From the NCBI RefSeq assembly GCF_014697105.1, contig NZ_JACJRF010000045.1:1-44987 (forward strand): a stretch of DNA of 44,987 nucleotides. Reading direction: 5' to 3'. A model generated the notes under the pieces. The model worked only from the letters and a program-made list of their open reading frames with translations. It made no database searches and was not told the origin of the DNA. Made by a program: the position numbers and the translations under genes. This DNA comes from Anabaena subtropica FACHB-260 (GTDB taxonomy: Bacteria; Cyanobacteriota; Cyanobacteriia; Cyanobacteriales; Nostocaceae). Below, piece after piece: positions 33,722 through 42,466 of this stretch; the first letter of the stretch is position 1, and each line of letters begins with the position of its first letter.

Positions 33722-34446
33722 ATCAAAATGCACAGGATTTTACAATTTTAGAAATTCAGGAGCTTGATGTTAACTACGGCGGTATTCAAGCTTTGAAGAA
33801 GCTTAACTTAATTATTAGAAAAGGTGAAGTTGTTACTTTAATTGGTGCTAATGGTGCGGGGAAAAGTACGACTCTTAGGGCTATATCAAAGATAGTTAAT
33901 CCTAAAAATGGGCAAATTATTTATAATGGCAAAAATATTACTCGTCGTTTAGCTCATGAAGTCGTGCAGTTTGGTATTGCACATTGTCCAGAAGGAAGAA
34001 GGGTATTAGCAAAGCAAACAGTTTTAGATAATTTACTTTTAGGTGCTTATATTCGCTCTAATCAAAAGGAAATTAAAACAGATATTCAACAACAATTTGA
34101 GTTATTTCCTCGGTTAGCACAACGACAAAATCAACTAGCAGGAACTCTCAGTGGTGGAGAACAGCAAATGTTGGCGATCGCTCGTGCTTTGATGAGTAGA
34201 CCACAACTGCTACTATTAGATGAGCCTAGCTTGGGTTTAGCCCCGGCGATCGTGAAGGAAATATTTTCGATTATTGAGAATCTGCGTGCTACTGGTGTGA
34301 CTATTTTACTTGTGGAACAAAACGCGAATTTAGCTTTACAAATTGCTGATAGAGGCTATGTCTTAGAAGCTGGTTCTATTACTTTAACAGGCGCAGCATC
34401 AAACTTAATTAATGATGAGCGTGTGAAAAAAGCTTATTTAGGTTAA
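33700..34446 (+). CDS. livF: Branched-chain amino-acid ABC transporter ATPase LivF
   Basis: This 248-residue ATPase has Walker A GANGAGKSTTL, the signature LSGGEQQMLAIARAL, Walker B LLLLDEPSLGLAP and the switch His replaced by Gln in VEQNANLALQIADR, as is normal in LivF. Family members usually begin directly at the strand that here reads ILEIQELDVNYGGIQAL. This protein has about 15 extra N-terminal residues, of which about seven come from the tandem repeat at 33699-33721. The best Shine-Dalgarno (GAGG, near 33683) is about 13 nt from the ATG, which is long. It is the last gene of the liv operon, 15 bp after livG. Confidence 0.93.
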   Translation: MNADESRYQNAQDFTILEIQELDVNYGGIQALKKLNLIIRKGEVVTLIGANGAGKSTTLRAISKIVNPKNGQIIYNGKNITRRLAHEVVQFGIAHCPEGRRVLAKQTVLDNLLLGAYIRSNQKEIKTDIQQQFELFPRLAQRQNQLAGTLSGGEQQMLAIARALMSRPQLLLLDEPSLGLAPAIVKEIFSIIENLRATGVTILLVEQNANLALQIADRGYVLEAGSITLTGAASNLINDERVKKAYLG

Positions 34447-34530
34447 TTATATTATTAGGACTTTTTGATGTACCAATGCTTTTTCAAACTCTGAAAATAG
34501 ACGCAAAAAACTACAAACATAGGTAGATAA

Positions 34531-35157
34531 ATGCTTCAGGAACTACCAATTCATATAACTGTTAACCAGTTTCTAGACTGGTATCCCACCAACTTAATAC
34601 AGTTCCGTTACGAACTCCATAATGGATTTATCAAGCAAATGCCACCACCAACAGGTGATCATGAATTAGTTATCGCATTTTTGGTTAAGCAAATTTTGCT
34701 AGAGTGCGCCCGTCTTTCAAAACCATTAGATATCCCTAAAATGGGATTTGTGCAATCAACCGAAAGTGAATCCGCCTTTTTACCTGACGTGCTGCTGCTA
34801 AATCGCTCTAATCTAGCTAATGAACCATTATGGAGAGACAAATCAACACTAACTCTGAAGGAATCAATCCCACTAGTAATAGAAGTAGTCAGCACAAACT
34901 GGCGTGATGATTACTTCACTAAACTTGGTCAGTATGAAGCCATCGGCATCCCAGAATACTGGATTGTAGACTATGCAGCCTTGGGCGGTCGAAAATTTAT
35001 TGGTAATCCCAAACAACCAACCATCTCAATTTACTCATTACTTGAAGGGGAATACCAAATTAAGCAATTCCGAAACGCAGAACCAATTGAATCACAAACA
35101 TTTCCAGAATTAAAATTAACTGCTGAACAAATTTCTCAATCTGCGGTAGTAAATTAG
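34531..35157 (+). CDS. Uma2 family (DUF820) PD-(D/E)XK nuclease-like protein
   Basis: This 208-residue protein is a member of the family greatly expanded in cyanobacteria. The nuclease-fold core has the Asp in FLPDVLLL, the Glu in PLVIEVVS and the Lys in TKLGQYEAIGIPEYWIVD. A characteristic early segment is RYELHNGFIKQMPPPTGDHE. Actual substrates of Uma2 proteins are not known; they are often mobile or linked to selfish elements. It stands alone after the liv operon and ends only 4 bp from the convergent phosphatase gene. Confidence 0.9.
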   Translation: MLQELPIHITVNQFLDWYPTNLIQFRYELHNGFIKQMPPPTGDHELVIAFLVKQILLECARLSKPLDIPKMGFVQSTESESAFLPDVLLLNRSNLANEPLWRDKSTLTLKESIPLVIEVVSTNWRDDYFTKLGQYEAIGIPEYWIVDYAALGGRKFIGNPKQPTISIYSLLEGEYQIKQFRNAEPIESQTFPELKLTAEQISQSAVVN

Positions 35158-35161
35158 TATA

Positions 35162-36904
35162 TCAAAACAATTTAAATTCATCGAATTTAATTACTTCTGA
35201 ATCTGGTTTGCGGGTATCAAATCGATAGCTGCTAACCGTACCTGTGCCAGTATCAAAGATACTAAAAACAGTAATGTCATTACTAGCAATATAAGGTATT
35301 GGTTTACCGTCGTCGCCTAGTAAAGGACTAATTGTTGGTAAAATCGGTTCTAATCCATTAGGGTCGCCAATAGCCGTATAATCCTTGGGAAAACCAATTG
35401 GTACTTCTCGCTTTCTTTCACCCCAAGCAGCACCATAAGAATTTCCTACATTAGATGTTTCTAAAAAGTGCATTCCACTAGAACTAACAAAGCGATTCCA
35501 TAAATGGGAGTGTCCAAAAAATACAAATTGTGTTTTAGCTGCTTCTAATAAAGGAATCACATCACGAATAATATAGTCTGCATTTTTCGGGTATTCGTAA
35601 CGTACAGATTTGATATTTCCGGCGTTATCACGTTCAATCATTTGTAATGGTTCAGTGTAAGCAGGTACAATATTATCCCCCAGTGTGTGGGGTGGATGAT
35701 GGAACATGACAACTTTGTATTTTGCCTGTTGAAATTCTGGGCTATTAAGTTCTTTTTCTAGCCAATTATATTGTTTACTACCTTTAGCAATTGGTTCATA
35801 AATTATTTGTCCATAACCCCAATTTTCTGGATTATTTAAATCTTTTGCCGCTTCTTGGTATCTACCTTGAACTTGTCTATCTAATCTAGGCGATCGCCAC
35901 ATATTTGTAATGTACAATACTACCAATCGCACATCACCAAAACTCACTGCATAATATTTTTTTCCACCTTCTAGGCTTTGGGGTAGGCTAAAAATTTCTT
36001 CGTAGGTAATGGTATTGAATGAATTATCTATTAAGGATTTACCACTATATAATTTTTGGGCAGCAATCCGAGGAAAAGTATCATTAAATTCATCGTCTAA
36101 ACTTCTTCTCCTCGCCAATCTTCCCATCACTTCATGATTACCAATGCAAGTAAACATGGGCGCGTGTTGAATAATTTTACCCCCGTTATAAGTTACTTTC
36201 ACACCGTTATGTTCCATTTCATAGCGAGCGTTACCTTGTAACCCAGGAAAAAACGCACCGCCTCGATTATCATCAAACCATTCGGAGGCGCGGTCAGGGA
36301 TATTTACCAAATCACCAGCAAACCAAACTGCATCGACTCGTCCCACAGTTTCCACTACCTTTTGCAGATTTGCGGCGGTCATGGGTTTAAGTTGATGGTC
36401 TGAAGTCAAGAGGATTTTTAGTGGTGTACCTGGTTTGGGAGAGGATGCAAGGGTAAAAACATCACTGCTAATACTTGCGCCATCTTCCTGCACACTCATA
36501 ACGCGATAATCAACTCGCACACCAGGATTTAACCCTGTCACCTCTGCTTCATGTCGCCAGATATCACGTTTCACTGGTTTTTGATAAACTTGTCCATTTT
36601 GGCTTTGCTTCCCTACCCTGGAATTTTGGTCTTCCCTTGTGCGACTAAGTTTAGTAGTACTTGCATAGACAGTTTGCTGTAAATCTTCACCATACATAAC
36701 TGTATTTTTACTACCAGCAAACTCAGTAAACCAAACTACTCGCACGGAGTTTTTTGTTGGTAGCTGCAAAAATGGGTCAGTCAGCAGTTGCGGTGCTGGG
36801 GTCATACTTGTTTGCCCAAATGAACGCACACTTACCAGCGTAAAGCATAGGGAAAACAGAATTACATATATAAGCAGTTTTTTTGTTGCGATCGCTCCCA
36901 GCAT
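35162..36904 (-). CDS. Secreted purple-acid-phosphatase-like metallophosphoesterase
   Basis: This 580-residue exported protein has a signal peptide (about 9-31, KLLIYVILFSLCFTLVSVRS then SFGQ). A fibronectin-like domain follows (about 35-155), as in purple acid phosphatases. The calcineurin-like domain (from about 162) carries metal-binding motifs D169-H170 (TSDHQL), D198 (FAGDLVN), GNHE (N256, H257), HHPP (near 405) and GHSH (near 470). These fit a dinuclear metal centre for phosphate-ester hydrolysis outside the cytoplasm. It is probably a phosphate-scavenging enzyme, but no Pho-box-like motif was noticed upstream. Its 3' end abuts the Uma2 gene. Confidence 0.85.
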   Translation of the reverse strand: MLGAIATKKLLIYVILFSLCFTLVSVRSFGQTSMTPAPQLLTDPFLQLPTKNSVRVVWFTEFAGSKNTVMYGEDLQQTVYASTTKLSRTREDQNSRVGKQSQNGQVYQKPVKRDIWRHEAEVTGLNPGVRVDYRVMSVQEDGASISSDVFTLASSPKPGTPLKILLTSDHQLKPMTAANLQKVVETVGRVDAVWFAGDLVNIPDRASEWFDDNRGGAFFPGLQGNARYEMEHNGVKVTYNGGKIIQHAPMFTCIGNHEVMGRLARRRSLDDEFNDTFPRIAAQKLYSGKSLIDNSFNTITYEEIFSLPQSLEGGKKYYAVSFGDVRLVVLYITNMWRSPRLDRQVQGRYQEAAKDLNNPENWGYGQIIYEPIAKGSKQYNWLEKELNSPEFQQAKYKVVMFHHPPHTLGDNIVPAYTEPLQMIERDNAGNIKSVRYEYPKNADYIIRDVIPLLEAAKTQFVFFGHSHLWNRFVSSSGMHFLETSNVGNSYGAAWGERKREVPIGFPKDYTAIGDPNGLEPILPTISPLLGDDGKPIPYIASNDITVFSIFDTGTGTVSSYRFDTRKPDSEVIKFDEFKLF

Positions 36905-37304
36905 GACACACCTTATTTATACTGCACTGATTTCTGAATTTGCTTCATATTTTATATCCTAGTAATTTTATTGATTCTTCACTTAATCTTTAATTAATTT
37001 CTCAGTAGATATATGTACCATACTCATAGAGAAAACTATGAAATTATTATTTTTGATCATTAAGCAATCATCAAGAAATTATGTAACTAATTTTTTCTCC
37101 CCGAAGTTATCAGATTTTATAGAAGAGATTAAGAAAAGAACAAATTAGATTTTTTAAGATGGTTATATATAAAAGTCTCCAAATAAATTAGGATATCAAC
37201 TAAACATTTAAGAAAGATACTAAGAAAATTTCAATGCTGTCATCTTTCCTATGCTATAACTTTAATTTGAAAATTTTATAAACATAATTAATAACAAAAT
37301 AATC
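36905..37304. other. AT-rich 400-bp divergent intergenic region
   Basis: The region separates the phosphatase (minus) and retropepsin-like (plus) genes and must contain both promoters. It is very AT rich. It holds one small open frame of 36 codons (37038-37148) that could be a relic. I see no terminator, tRNA or clear operator. Confidence 0.45.
37038..37148 (+). pseudogene. Short open frame, possible gene relic
   Basis: Thirty-six codons start MKLLFLIIKQSSRNYVTNFF and end in TAG. The start loosely recalls the N terminus of cyclic-peptide-export ABC transporters, but that homology cannot be shown from so few residues. It may equally be a small protein or chance. An AGAG precedes the ATG by about 7 nt. 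Confidence 0.15.
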
Positions 37305-37871
37305 ATGAAAAATGCTGATAAAAATAGGTATAAAAATCTTAAATTAGCTGTAATAGCAATTATACCAACACTGATTTTTCTAGCATTTCCTCACAGAACA
37401 AATGCGGAAGATCCAGGTGAATGTTTTATGATTAACTCCTCTGGTAGAACCATTCCCTTGAGAAAACTATGTGGTAGTAAAAAAACAATTCAAAACAAAG
37501 AAGGGAGAATTTTTCGAGTTCCCATCAAACGCCGATTAGGTAGAACGCCTGTGATTGATGTCACTTTCAATGACAAAAATATCTTTGAAATGATTGTCGA
37601 TACTGGTGCTAACAATACCCTGATACCGCTAAAATTAGCGATCGCTCTCCAACTCCAGCCGACTGGTGTCATGCAAGCTCAAATTGCCGATGGTACACAA
37701 GTAGAATTTTCCACTAGTAAAGTAAAATCGATGGCAGCAGGTGGAGCCATAGCCAAAAATATCGAAGTAGCGATCGCACCAAAAGCAGAGTTTGGGTTAC
37801 TAGGTCATGATTTCTTCAGCAACTACGACATCAAAATTTTAGAAACAGAAGTAGAGTTTCATCCGCGATAA
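37305..37871 (+). CDS. Exported retropepsin-like aspartic protease domain protein
   Basis: This 188-residue protein has an N-terminal signal peptide (about 11-34, ending NAE), a short Cys-containing segment (C40, C56) and a retroviral-type aspartyl protease fold at about 80-188. The catalytic motif is D99-T-G-A (MIVDTGANNTLIP), and the flap and ILG-like region is FGLLGHDFFSNY. Such single-lobed proteases act as dimers. Bacterial members are periplasmic and their substrates are mostly unknown. It is convergent with the downstream kinase (27 bp gap). Function as an active protease is inferred from the intact DTG. Confidence 0.82.
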   Translation: MKNADKNRYKNLKLAVIAIIPTLIFLAFPHRTNAEDPGECFMINSSGRTIPLRKLCGSKKTIQNKEGRIFRVPIKRRLGRTPVIDVTFNDKNIFEMIVDTGANNTLIPLKLAIALQLQPTGVMQAQIADGTQVEFSTSKVKSMAAGGAIAKNIEVAIAPKAEFGLLGHDFFSNYDIKILETEVEFHPR

Positions 37872-37873
37872 CT

Positions 37874-37890
37874 ACTCAGCACTCAGCACT
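37874..37890. repeat. Heptanucleotide tandem repeat ACTCAGC
   Basis: Two full copies of ACTCAGC and a partial third lie between the convergent retropepsin-like and kinase genes. Short tandemly repeated heptamers (STRRs) are a known feature of heterocystous cyanobacteria. Confidence 0.75.
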
Positions 37891-37897
37891 CCCTCAC

Positions 37898-39397
37898 TCA
37901 TCTTTTCATACCTACGTTCTGCTTATGACTCACTTCCAACGGTAAAAAGATAGTTAATACTTCGCCGTAGTGTGGGCGTTGACGAACAATTAACTTACCA
38001 CCGATCGCTTGAAATAGGTGCTTGGTAGCAGCGATATTCAAACTAATCGTTCCTGTTTCTGGTTGGAACATGAGTAGTTGACCAAGGGCTTTCCGAATTG
38101 GTGGTGTAACTGGTGCAGTCGTCTTATTAGTATCTTTGCAATGAGTTTGAGGAGATAATTGTAACTTTAGTTGATCTCCAGCCGGAATCACCTGTACTTG
38201 AATATGACTCCCTGCTGGTAAACTGCGGGTAAAATTCTCCATCAACCCAGTCAGTACCCGATCCAACATAGTAGGATTGCTCACCACAGTTGGTAATTGT
38301 TGGGGTAAAACCACATCTAAAGTCAAGTTACGACGTTCGGCTGCTTGCTGCCAACGGGGTATGCTTTGATGCAACACTTGATCCAAAGACATTGCTGTTA
38401 AATGAGTATTAGCAGATTTCCCTGAGTTAGAAGTTTCTAGTTCTGCTGCCTTAAATAACAACTCCATGCGATCAATTTGCTCAGTACACTCATGATCGAT
38501 AATTTCTAAGCGATTAATCACATTCGCAGGTAAATCACGCCGCTTCAGTAACAGGCGAGTCATAGTGCGAATAGTTGTTAAAGGTGTGCGGACTTCGTGA
38601 GCAAAAGCTTGTAGTAACTCTACATCAGGTTTTACGGATGGGGTAATGGGGATTGAACATTGAGTATAGGGCATTTCCTCGGCTCTGTTCTCCTGCTCCT
38701 CTACTCCTCTGCTTCTTCCTAGTCCCCAATCCCTAGTCTCTTCTTCTGGTAATTCTTGGAGTAAAAATTGGCTAAATTGAAGTACTGTACGGTAATCAGG
38801 TGCAACAGCAGGATACTGTTGTACTAAAGTATCCAACTCTGCGAATAAATCAGGATTAGTTAGCATCACCCGCGCACCTAGCGATCGCCAAGCCTGCTGG
38901 ACTATCTCTGGCTCAAAAGAAAAAGAAAAAGCTTTTGTACCGTCTTTGTGTGTTGCGAGAACTAAAACTAATCTAAATTTATCTGTAAATACTAAACAAA
39001 ATTGCTCAGATGCCAAAGGATCAGCAGGTAGTAAAGGCAATACCGACTCACAGGGAGTAGTTTCTGCTTCCGTGAAGGCGATCGCATCTGACATCTTAAA
39101 AGGCATCAAAGCCAAAGGATTAAATGGCTTGGCTGTAAAAGTAATCGTCTGTAAACTTTGAGTTAATATTGGTTGACTGAATAGGGGTGCAGGTGCAGCT
39201 AACACCAATCCTTGAAGCGCCTCAGGAGCTACAGCAACTAAAGTGTTAATGAGCAGATGTTCTGTTGCTGCTAGACTCATGCGCCACTGTTGCTCTGCTT
39301 TGGTTGGTGAGCATTCAGCCACAGTTGCTTGACTTTTGGCTAAGACTTCACTCAAACTTGGCAATATCCATTCGTACACAAAACTCCACCCCTTCAT
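37898..39397 (-). CDS. Sensor histidine kinase-like protein with degenerate ATPase domain
   Basis: This 499-residue protein has an N-terminal sensory region (about 1-215) that I cannot name with confidence (DICT-like is possible), a linker (219-257), a HisKA domain with H267 in LLQAFAHEVRTPLTTIRTM, and a C-terminal HATPase-like region (about 375-490). The N box is weak (LDRVLTGLMENFTRSL), and the G1 box DxGxG is missing where LQLSPQTHCKD stands. ATP binding is therefore doubtful and the protein may work as a scaffold, a phosphatase or a substrate of another kinase. Its linker is encoded by a dispersed GC-rich repeat. No membrane helix is visible. The gene is monocistronic. Confidence 0.8.
   Translation of the reverse strand: MKGWSFVYEWILPSLSEVLAKSQATVAECSPTKAEQQWRMSLAATEHLLINTLVAVAPEALQGLVLAAPAPLFSQPILTQSLQTITFTAKPFNPLALMPFKMSDAIAFTEAETTPCESVLPLLPADPLASEQFCLVFTDKFRLVLVLATHKDGTKAFSFSFEPEIVQQAWRSLGARVMLTNPDLFAELDTLVQQYPAVAPDYRTVLQFSQFLLQELPEEETRDWGLGRSRGVEEQENRAEEMPYTQCSIPITPSVKPDVELLQAFAHEVRTPLTTIRTMTRLLLKRRDLPANVINRLEIIDHECTEQIDRMELLFKAAELETSNSGKSANTHLTAMSLDQVLHQSIPRWQQAAERRNLTLDVVLPQQLPTVVSNPTMLDRVLTGLMENFTRSLPAGSHIQVQVIPAGDQLKLQLSPQTHCKDTNKTTAPVTPPIRKALGQLLMFQPETGTISLNIAATKHLFQAIGGKLIVRQRPHYGEVLTIFLPLEVSHKQNVGMKR
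38671..38740 (-). repeat. Dispersed repeat inserted in frame in the kinase linker
   Basis: On the plus strand this tract reads as a pyrimidine-rich CTGCTCCTCTACTCCTCTGC segment followed by AGTCCCCAATCCCTAGTCTC. Such tracts are normally intergenic in Nostoc. Here the tract is translated as residues about 219-243, the linker rich in Glu, Arg and Gly (RDWGLGRSRGVEEQENRAEE). Confidence 0.65.
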
Positions 39398-40139
39398 TCA
39401 AGAGCGACTAGCAGCTTGGGAAATGCAAAATTTCTCTACTACTTATGAGGGTATAGCCATTTATGCCCTAACAACAGTCGTATAACCGAACAAGATAGGC
39501 GCAATTCCCCCTGTAATGGTTTTCAAGTCAACAGTCTAAAGTTTAAAGTTTTTGTGAACTGCTGGGATGGAATCAATACAGAATCTGCCATCCAACCTTA
39601 TGGAAATCGTTTTCGCTTATGTATAATTTTTTGACCGCTATATATTTTACTGTGTTCTGTTAGTTCTAATTTGTATTCATCTCTAATTTAATCCCCCTTT
39701 CTCTTGAAGGTTTTTGATGTAATATTTTTATTTCAATTCAGAGAATACTATCTAAGCTATCTTATAAAGTATTTTGATATAAGTATCAATACAGTTAAAA
39801 AAACAACTAAACTTACTACTTTATATTTAATAGTCTCTCCCAAAAAGCTAAATGAATTTTTGATGAAATAAGGTGGATTTTATTAAAATCTGATAATATC
39901 TAATGACTGCTGTATGTTTAGTATTGTTTGTTGGTAGTTCTGGCTAAAAATAACTTGAGACTTTTGAGGAAATTTTTGCGGATTTGAGTCTTCACAAGTA
40001 GTTTAAGTTGTTAGTCTCACCTATCTTTTGCTTGCATCAACCATCTGCCAATTGCAACTTTAAGGTTGATTTAACATTTGCTCCTCAGTGTGACATACAG
40101 GTAAATTAATCGCTTCAATTATTCCATTCGGAGATAAAC
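39398..40139. other. 742-bp intergenic region with no recognisable gene
   Basis: The region is divergent, between the minus-strand kinase and the plus-strand BON lipoprotein, and is AT rich. I looked for tRNA, small genes with a ribosome-binding site, and terminators and found none convincing; the longest frames are under 20 codons. A GTCTAAAGTTTAAAGTTTTTG repeat lies near 39533. The size leaves room for a non-coding RNA, but no structure supports one. Confidence 0.5.
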
Positions 40140-40589
40140 GTGAAAAAACTGTTTTCCCTATTAGTGTCCGGCTTTCTCATAGCTGGTAGTTTTGGTTGCC
40201 AAGAAGCTCCTAGCACCACCAATAGTGCTACTCAATCACCTACAAAGCAGACTTCTGAAAGTATTAAAACAACAGGTAAAACTATCAAATCTACTGTCAG
40301 AGAAACCACGATTCCATTAACTGGTACAAATACTAAAGATAAACTGGAAATTAAAAAGACCGTAGCGACCAAAACGCCAGGAGATTTAAAAACCTCAGTA
40401 AGTAAGAAATTACAGGCAGGTATCCCAGGTAACAAGTTTTTAGTCGAAAATCAACAAGGTGAAATTACTCTCAAAGGTATAGCGACTTCTCAGGAAGAAT
40501 TGAAAAAAGCTGAAAATTTAATCAAAGAAATCGAAGGTGTTAAAAGTGTAAAAATAGAAGCTAAAGTTGAACCTGCTAGAAGGTCTTAG
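40140..40589 (+). CDS. BON-domain lipoprotein
   Basis: This 149-residue protein starts at a GTG (40140-40142) with GGAG 6 nt upstream. The signal sequence LLVSGFLIAGSFGC ends in C20, a probable lipidation site, though the -3 residue is not the usual Leu. A Ser/Thr/Lys-rich linker (about 21-75) leads to a BON domain (about 78-146, ending EEVKSV-like: LIKEIEGVKSVKIEAKVE). BON domains bind phospholipid or other envelope components, so a role in outer-membrane or osmotic-shock stability is likely. It is followed by a very strong terminator and is monocistronic. Confidence 0.85.
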   Translation: MKKLFSLLVSGFLIAGSFGCQEAPSTTNSATQSPTKQTSESIKTTGKTIKSTVRETTIPLTGTNTKDKLEIKKTVATKTPGDLKTSVSKKLQAGIPGNKFLVENQQGEITLKGIATSQEELKKAENLIKEIEGVKSVKIEAKVEPARRS

Positions 40590-40641
40590 ATAGTCAATCT
40601 AAATCTAGAGTACATTTTTTAACTACATTGATTTAGTAGCA

Positions 40642-40674
40642 AAAAAGGACTTATGTATAACATAAGTCCTTTTT
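40642..40674 (+). terminator. Strong bidirectional rho-independent terminator after the BON gene
   Basis: AAAAAGGACTTATG (40642-40655) and CATAAGTCCTTTTT (40661-40674) are perfect 14-bp complements around TATAA. The T run is in the right place on the plus strand, and the A run serves the minus strand. It starts 53 nt after the BON stop. Confidence 0.95.
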
Positions 40675-41208
40675 GTGATTTATATAGAAGATTGTGTACT
40701 TAATGAGAGCAATTGACTGAGCGATCGCCATGCTCACAGATAACTTTATAATGCAGATGTACGAAGGCAAACAAGACTTTGCTATGACACAGCCGACATT
40801 AACTAAAAATTTACTGTATGTTAAGTAAAATATATAAGACTCATACTTGATTTCTGAAATAAACGTAGGAGAACCACTGCTTATGACGGGTTTCCCGGCT
40901 TATTCGCTCTTAGCATTCCCGCAGGGTAGTAAGTGGCGTTAGGCATTACCCACCCTACAAATACTTAGATTTTTTCAATAATCAAATAGGATTCATATAT
41001 ACCTAGCAGTAATGAGGATTTTATTATAAATTATAAATATTATCTCTTTTTAAAATAAGTGAGCATAGAGGCGATCGCTCATTTTTTCATCTTACCAATC
41101 AGATTAAGATTTTCCTTCAAATAAAGAAAATACCGTAGGCGAGAACACGCAGTGTCAATAGTCTGATCAGCAAAATTAATCAGTCTTATTAATTTACTCG
41201 GTAAAGTT
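40675..41208. other. Repeat-bearing 534-bp intergenic region before the WD40 gene
   Basis: This stretch contains a 32-codon frame (40730-40828) without family resemblance, a dispersed repeat at about 40880-40960 (GGGTTTCCCGGC, CATTCCCGCAGGGTAGT and TACCCACCCTAC), and a terminator-like hairpin TGAGC/GCTCA followed by six T (41060-41087). No gene upstream on the plus strand needs this terminator, so an unseen short transcript is possible but unproven. The WD40 promoter should lie in the last 100 bp. Confidence 0.45.
41060..41087 (+). terminator. Orphan terminator-like hairpin
   Basis: TGAGC (41060-41064) pairs with GCTCA (41077-41081) and is followed by TTTTTT. The loop holds a HIP1 site. The preceding gene already has its own terminator 390 bp upstream, so this one has no obvious client. 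Confidence 0.35.
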
Positions 41209-42282
41209 ATGACTTTTAACAAATATGTTTCTGTAATAATGTCTTGGCGAGCCATATTTCCTGTTTCAGCTTCCTTGTTAATTAGCCAAGCCTTAGTTCT
41301 AACTCCCATGCTTCAATCAGTTAAGGCTACTCAATTAATATCTCAAAATTCAAGAGAGATTGCAGTAAATCCTTCTTGGCAACCAGGCACTATAAAATTA
41401 CAAACAATAGATAGAAAAGTAGGCGGGCATTCACTGCCAGTCCGTGCCGTTAGCTTTAGTCCCAATGGTGAATTTCTTGCTAGTGGCAGTGGAGACAAAA
41501 CTATTAAAATCTGGAACTTGAAAGCAGAAACCCTAGAACATACTCTGGCTCAAAATTCTAGTGGAATTATTTCCTTAGCTTTTAGCCCTAATGGGCAATT
41601 CTTAGCTAGTGGTAGTCAAGATGGAACTGTGCAATTGTGGGATTGGCAACGGGGAAAACTGATTAAAAGTTTTCCTAAGCATGGCGATATTGTCACGAGT
41701 GTAGCTTTCAGCTCTGATAGTCAGACTCTTGCCAGCAGCAGTGGAGATAAAACTATTAAATTGTGGGACACCAAGACAGGAGACTTGCGTCGCCAAATAG
41801 TTAATGAACAATGGGTTACTTCTGTTGCTTTCAGTCCCAATAGTCAAACTCTTGCTAGTGGCAGTTTAGGTGGGGCTGTTGATTTGTGGAATCCAGAAAC
41901 TGGTAAACCTCTCGGCAGAATCGGAAAACATCCAATTTCTGTCTATGCAGTTACTTTTAGCCCTGATGGGCAACTTCTCGCAAGTGCTAGTGGAGACAAG
42001 ACAATTAAATTGTGGAACTGGAAAAGGAGAGATTTACAGCGTACTCTGGCAGCACACTCTGATGAGGTAACATCCATTGCTTTCAGTCCTAATGGTCAAA
42101 ATCTCATAAGCGGTAGTTGGGATAAAACTGTTAAGTTATGGAATGTAAATACTGGAGAAATTATTCGTAACTTTTCCGAAAATTCTCAACGTGTTTTGTC
42201 TGTCGCCTTCAGTCCAGATAATCAAGGTTTTGCAACTGTTAGTGGGGATGAGACTATTAAGATTTGGCGGTCAACTCAATAA
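41209..42282 (+). CDS. Secreted or membrane-anchored WD40-repeat protein, seven blades
   Basis: This 357-residue protein has a hydrophobic N terminus (about 8-33, ending in VKA) that is a signal peptide or anchor. Seven WD40 repeats then fill residues about 72-357, each with the pattern S(V/I)AFSPxGxxLASGSxDxTIKLW. Seven blades make one closed beta-propeller, a protein-interaction platform. Outside the cytoplasm its partner is not known. It converges on the Ser/Thr kinase gene; WD40 and Hanks kinases are often fused in cyanobacteria, so a functional link is possible. It overlaps no other real gene; the 42264-42446 frame is chance. Confidence 0.9.
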   Translation: MTFNKYVSVIMSWRAIFPVSASLLISQALVLTPMLQSVKATQLISQNSREIAVNPSWQPGTIKLQTIDRKVGGHSLPVRAVSFSPNGEFLASGSGDKTIKIWNLKAETLEHTLAQNSSGIISLAFSPNGQFLASGSQDGTVQLWDWQRGKLIKSFPKHGDIVTSVAFSSDSQTLASSSGDKTIKLWDTKTGDLRRQIVNEQWVTSVAFSPNSQTLASGSLGGAVDLWNPETGKPLGRIGKHPISVYAVTFSPDGQLLASASGDKTIKLWNWKRRDLQRTLAAHSDEVTSIAFSPNGQNLISGSWDKTVKLWNVNTGEIIRNFSENSQRVLSVAFSPDNQGFATVSGDETIKIWRSTQ

Positions 42283-42466
42283 ATTCAGGACTTACAGCGT
42301 TTCTTAGTTGGGTGCAAGCTTTACAGGAGGGAGAGGCTAAGGTAATGTACTTCATCCAGATGAACAGTGCTGTACTCAACAAGATTCTTCGCCTTGGTGA
42401 GGAGGAGAAGAAATTTGATGAGCCTATTAGATACAGAGGTGAGTAATTTAATTTTTGGATGTCCCA

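Noticed and set aside
40730-40828. 32-codon frame in the repeat-bearing spacer
   Set aside because: Very short, with no ribosome-binding site or recognisable product.
42264-42446. 60-codon plus-strand frame after the WD40 gene
   Set aside because: It begins inside the last WD40 codons in another frame and has no family features.
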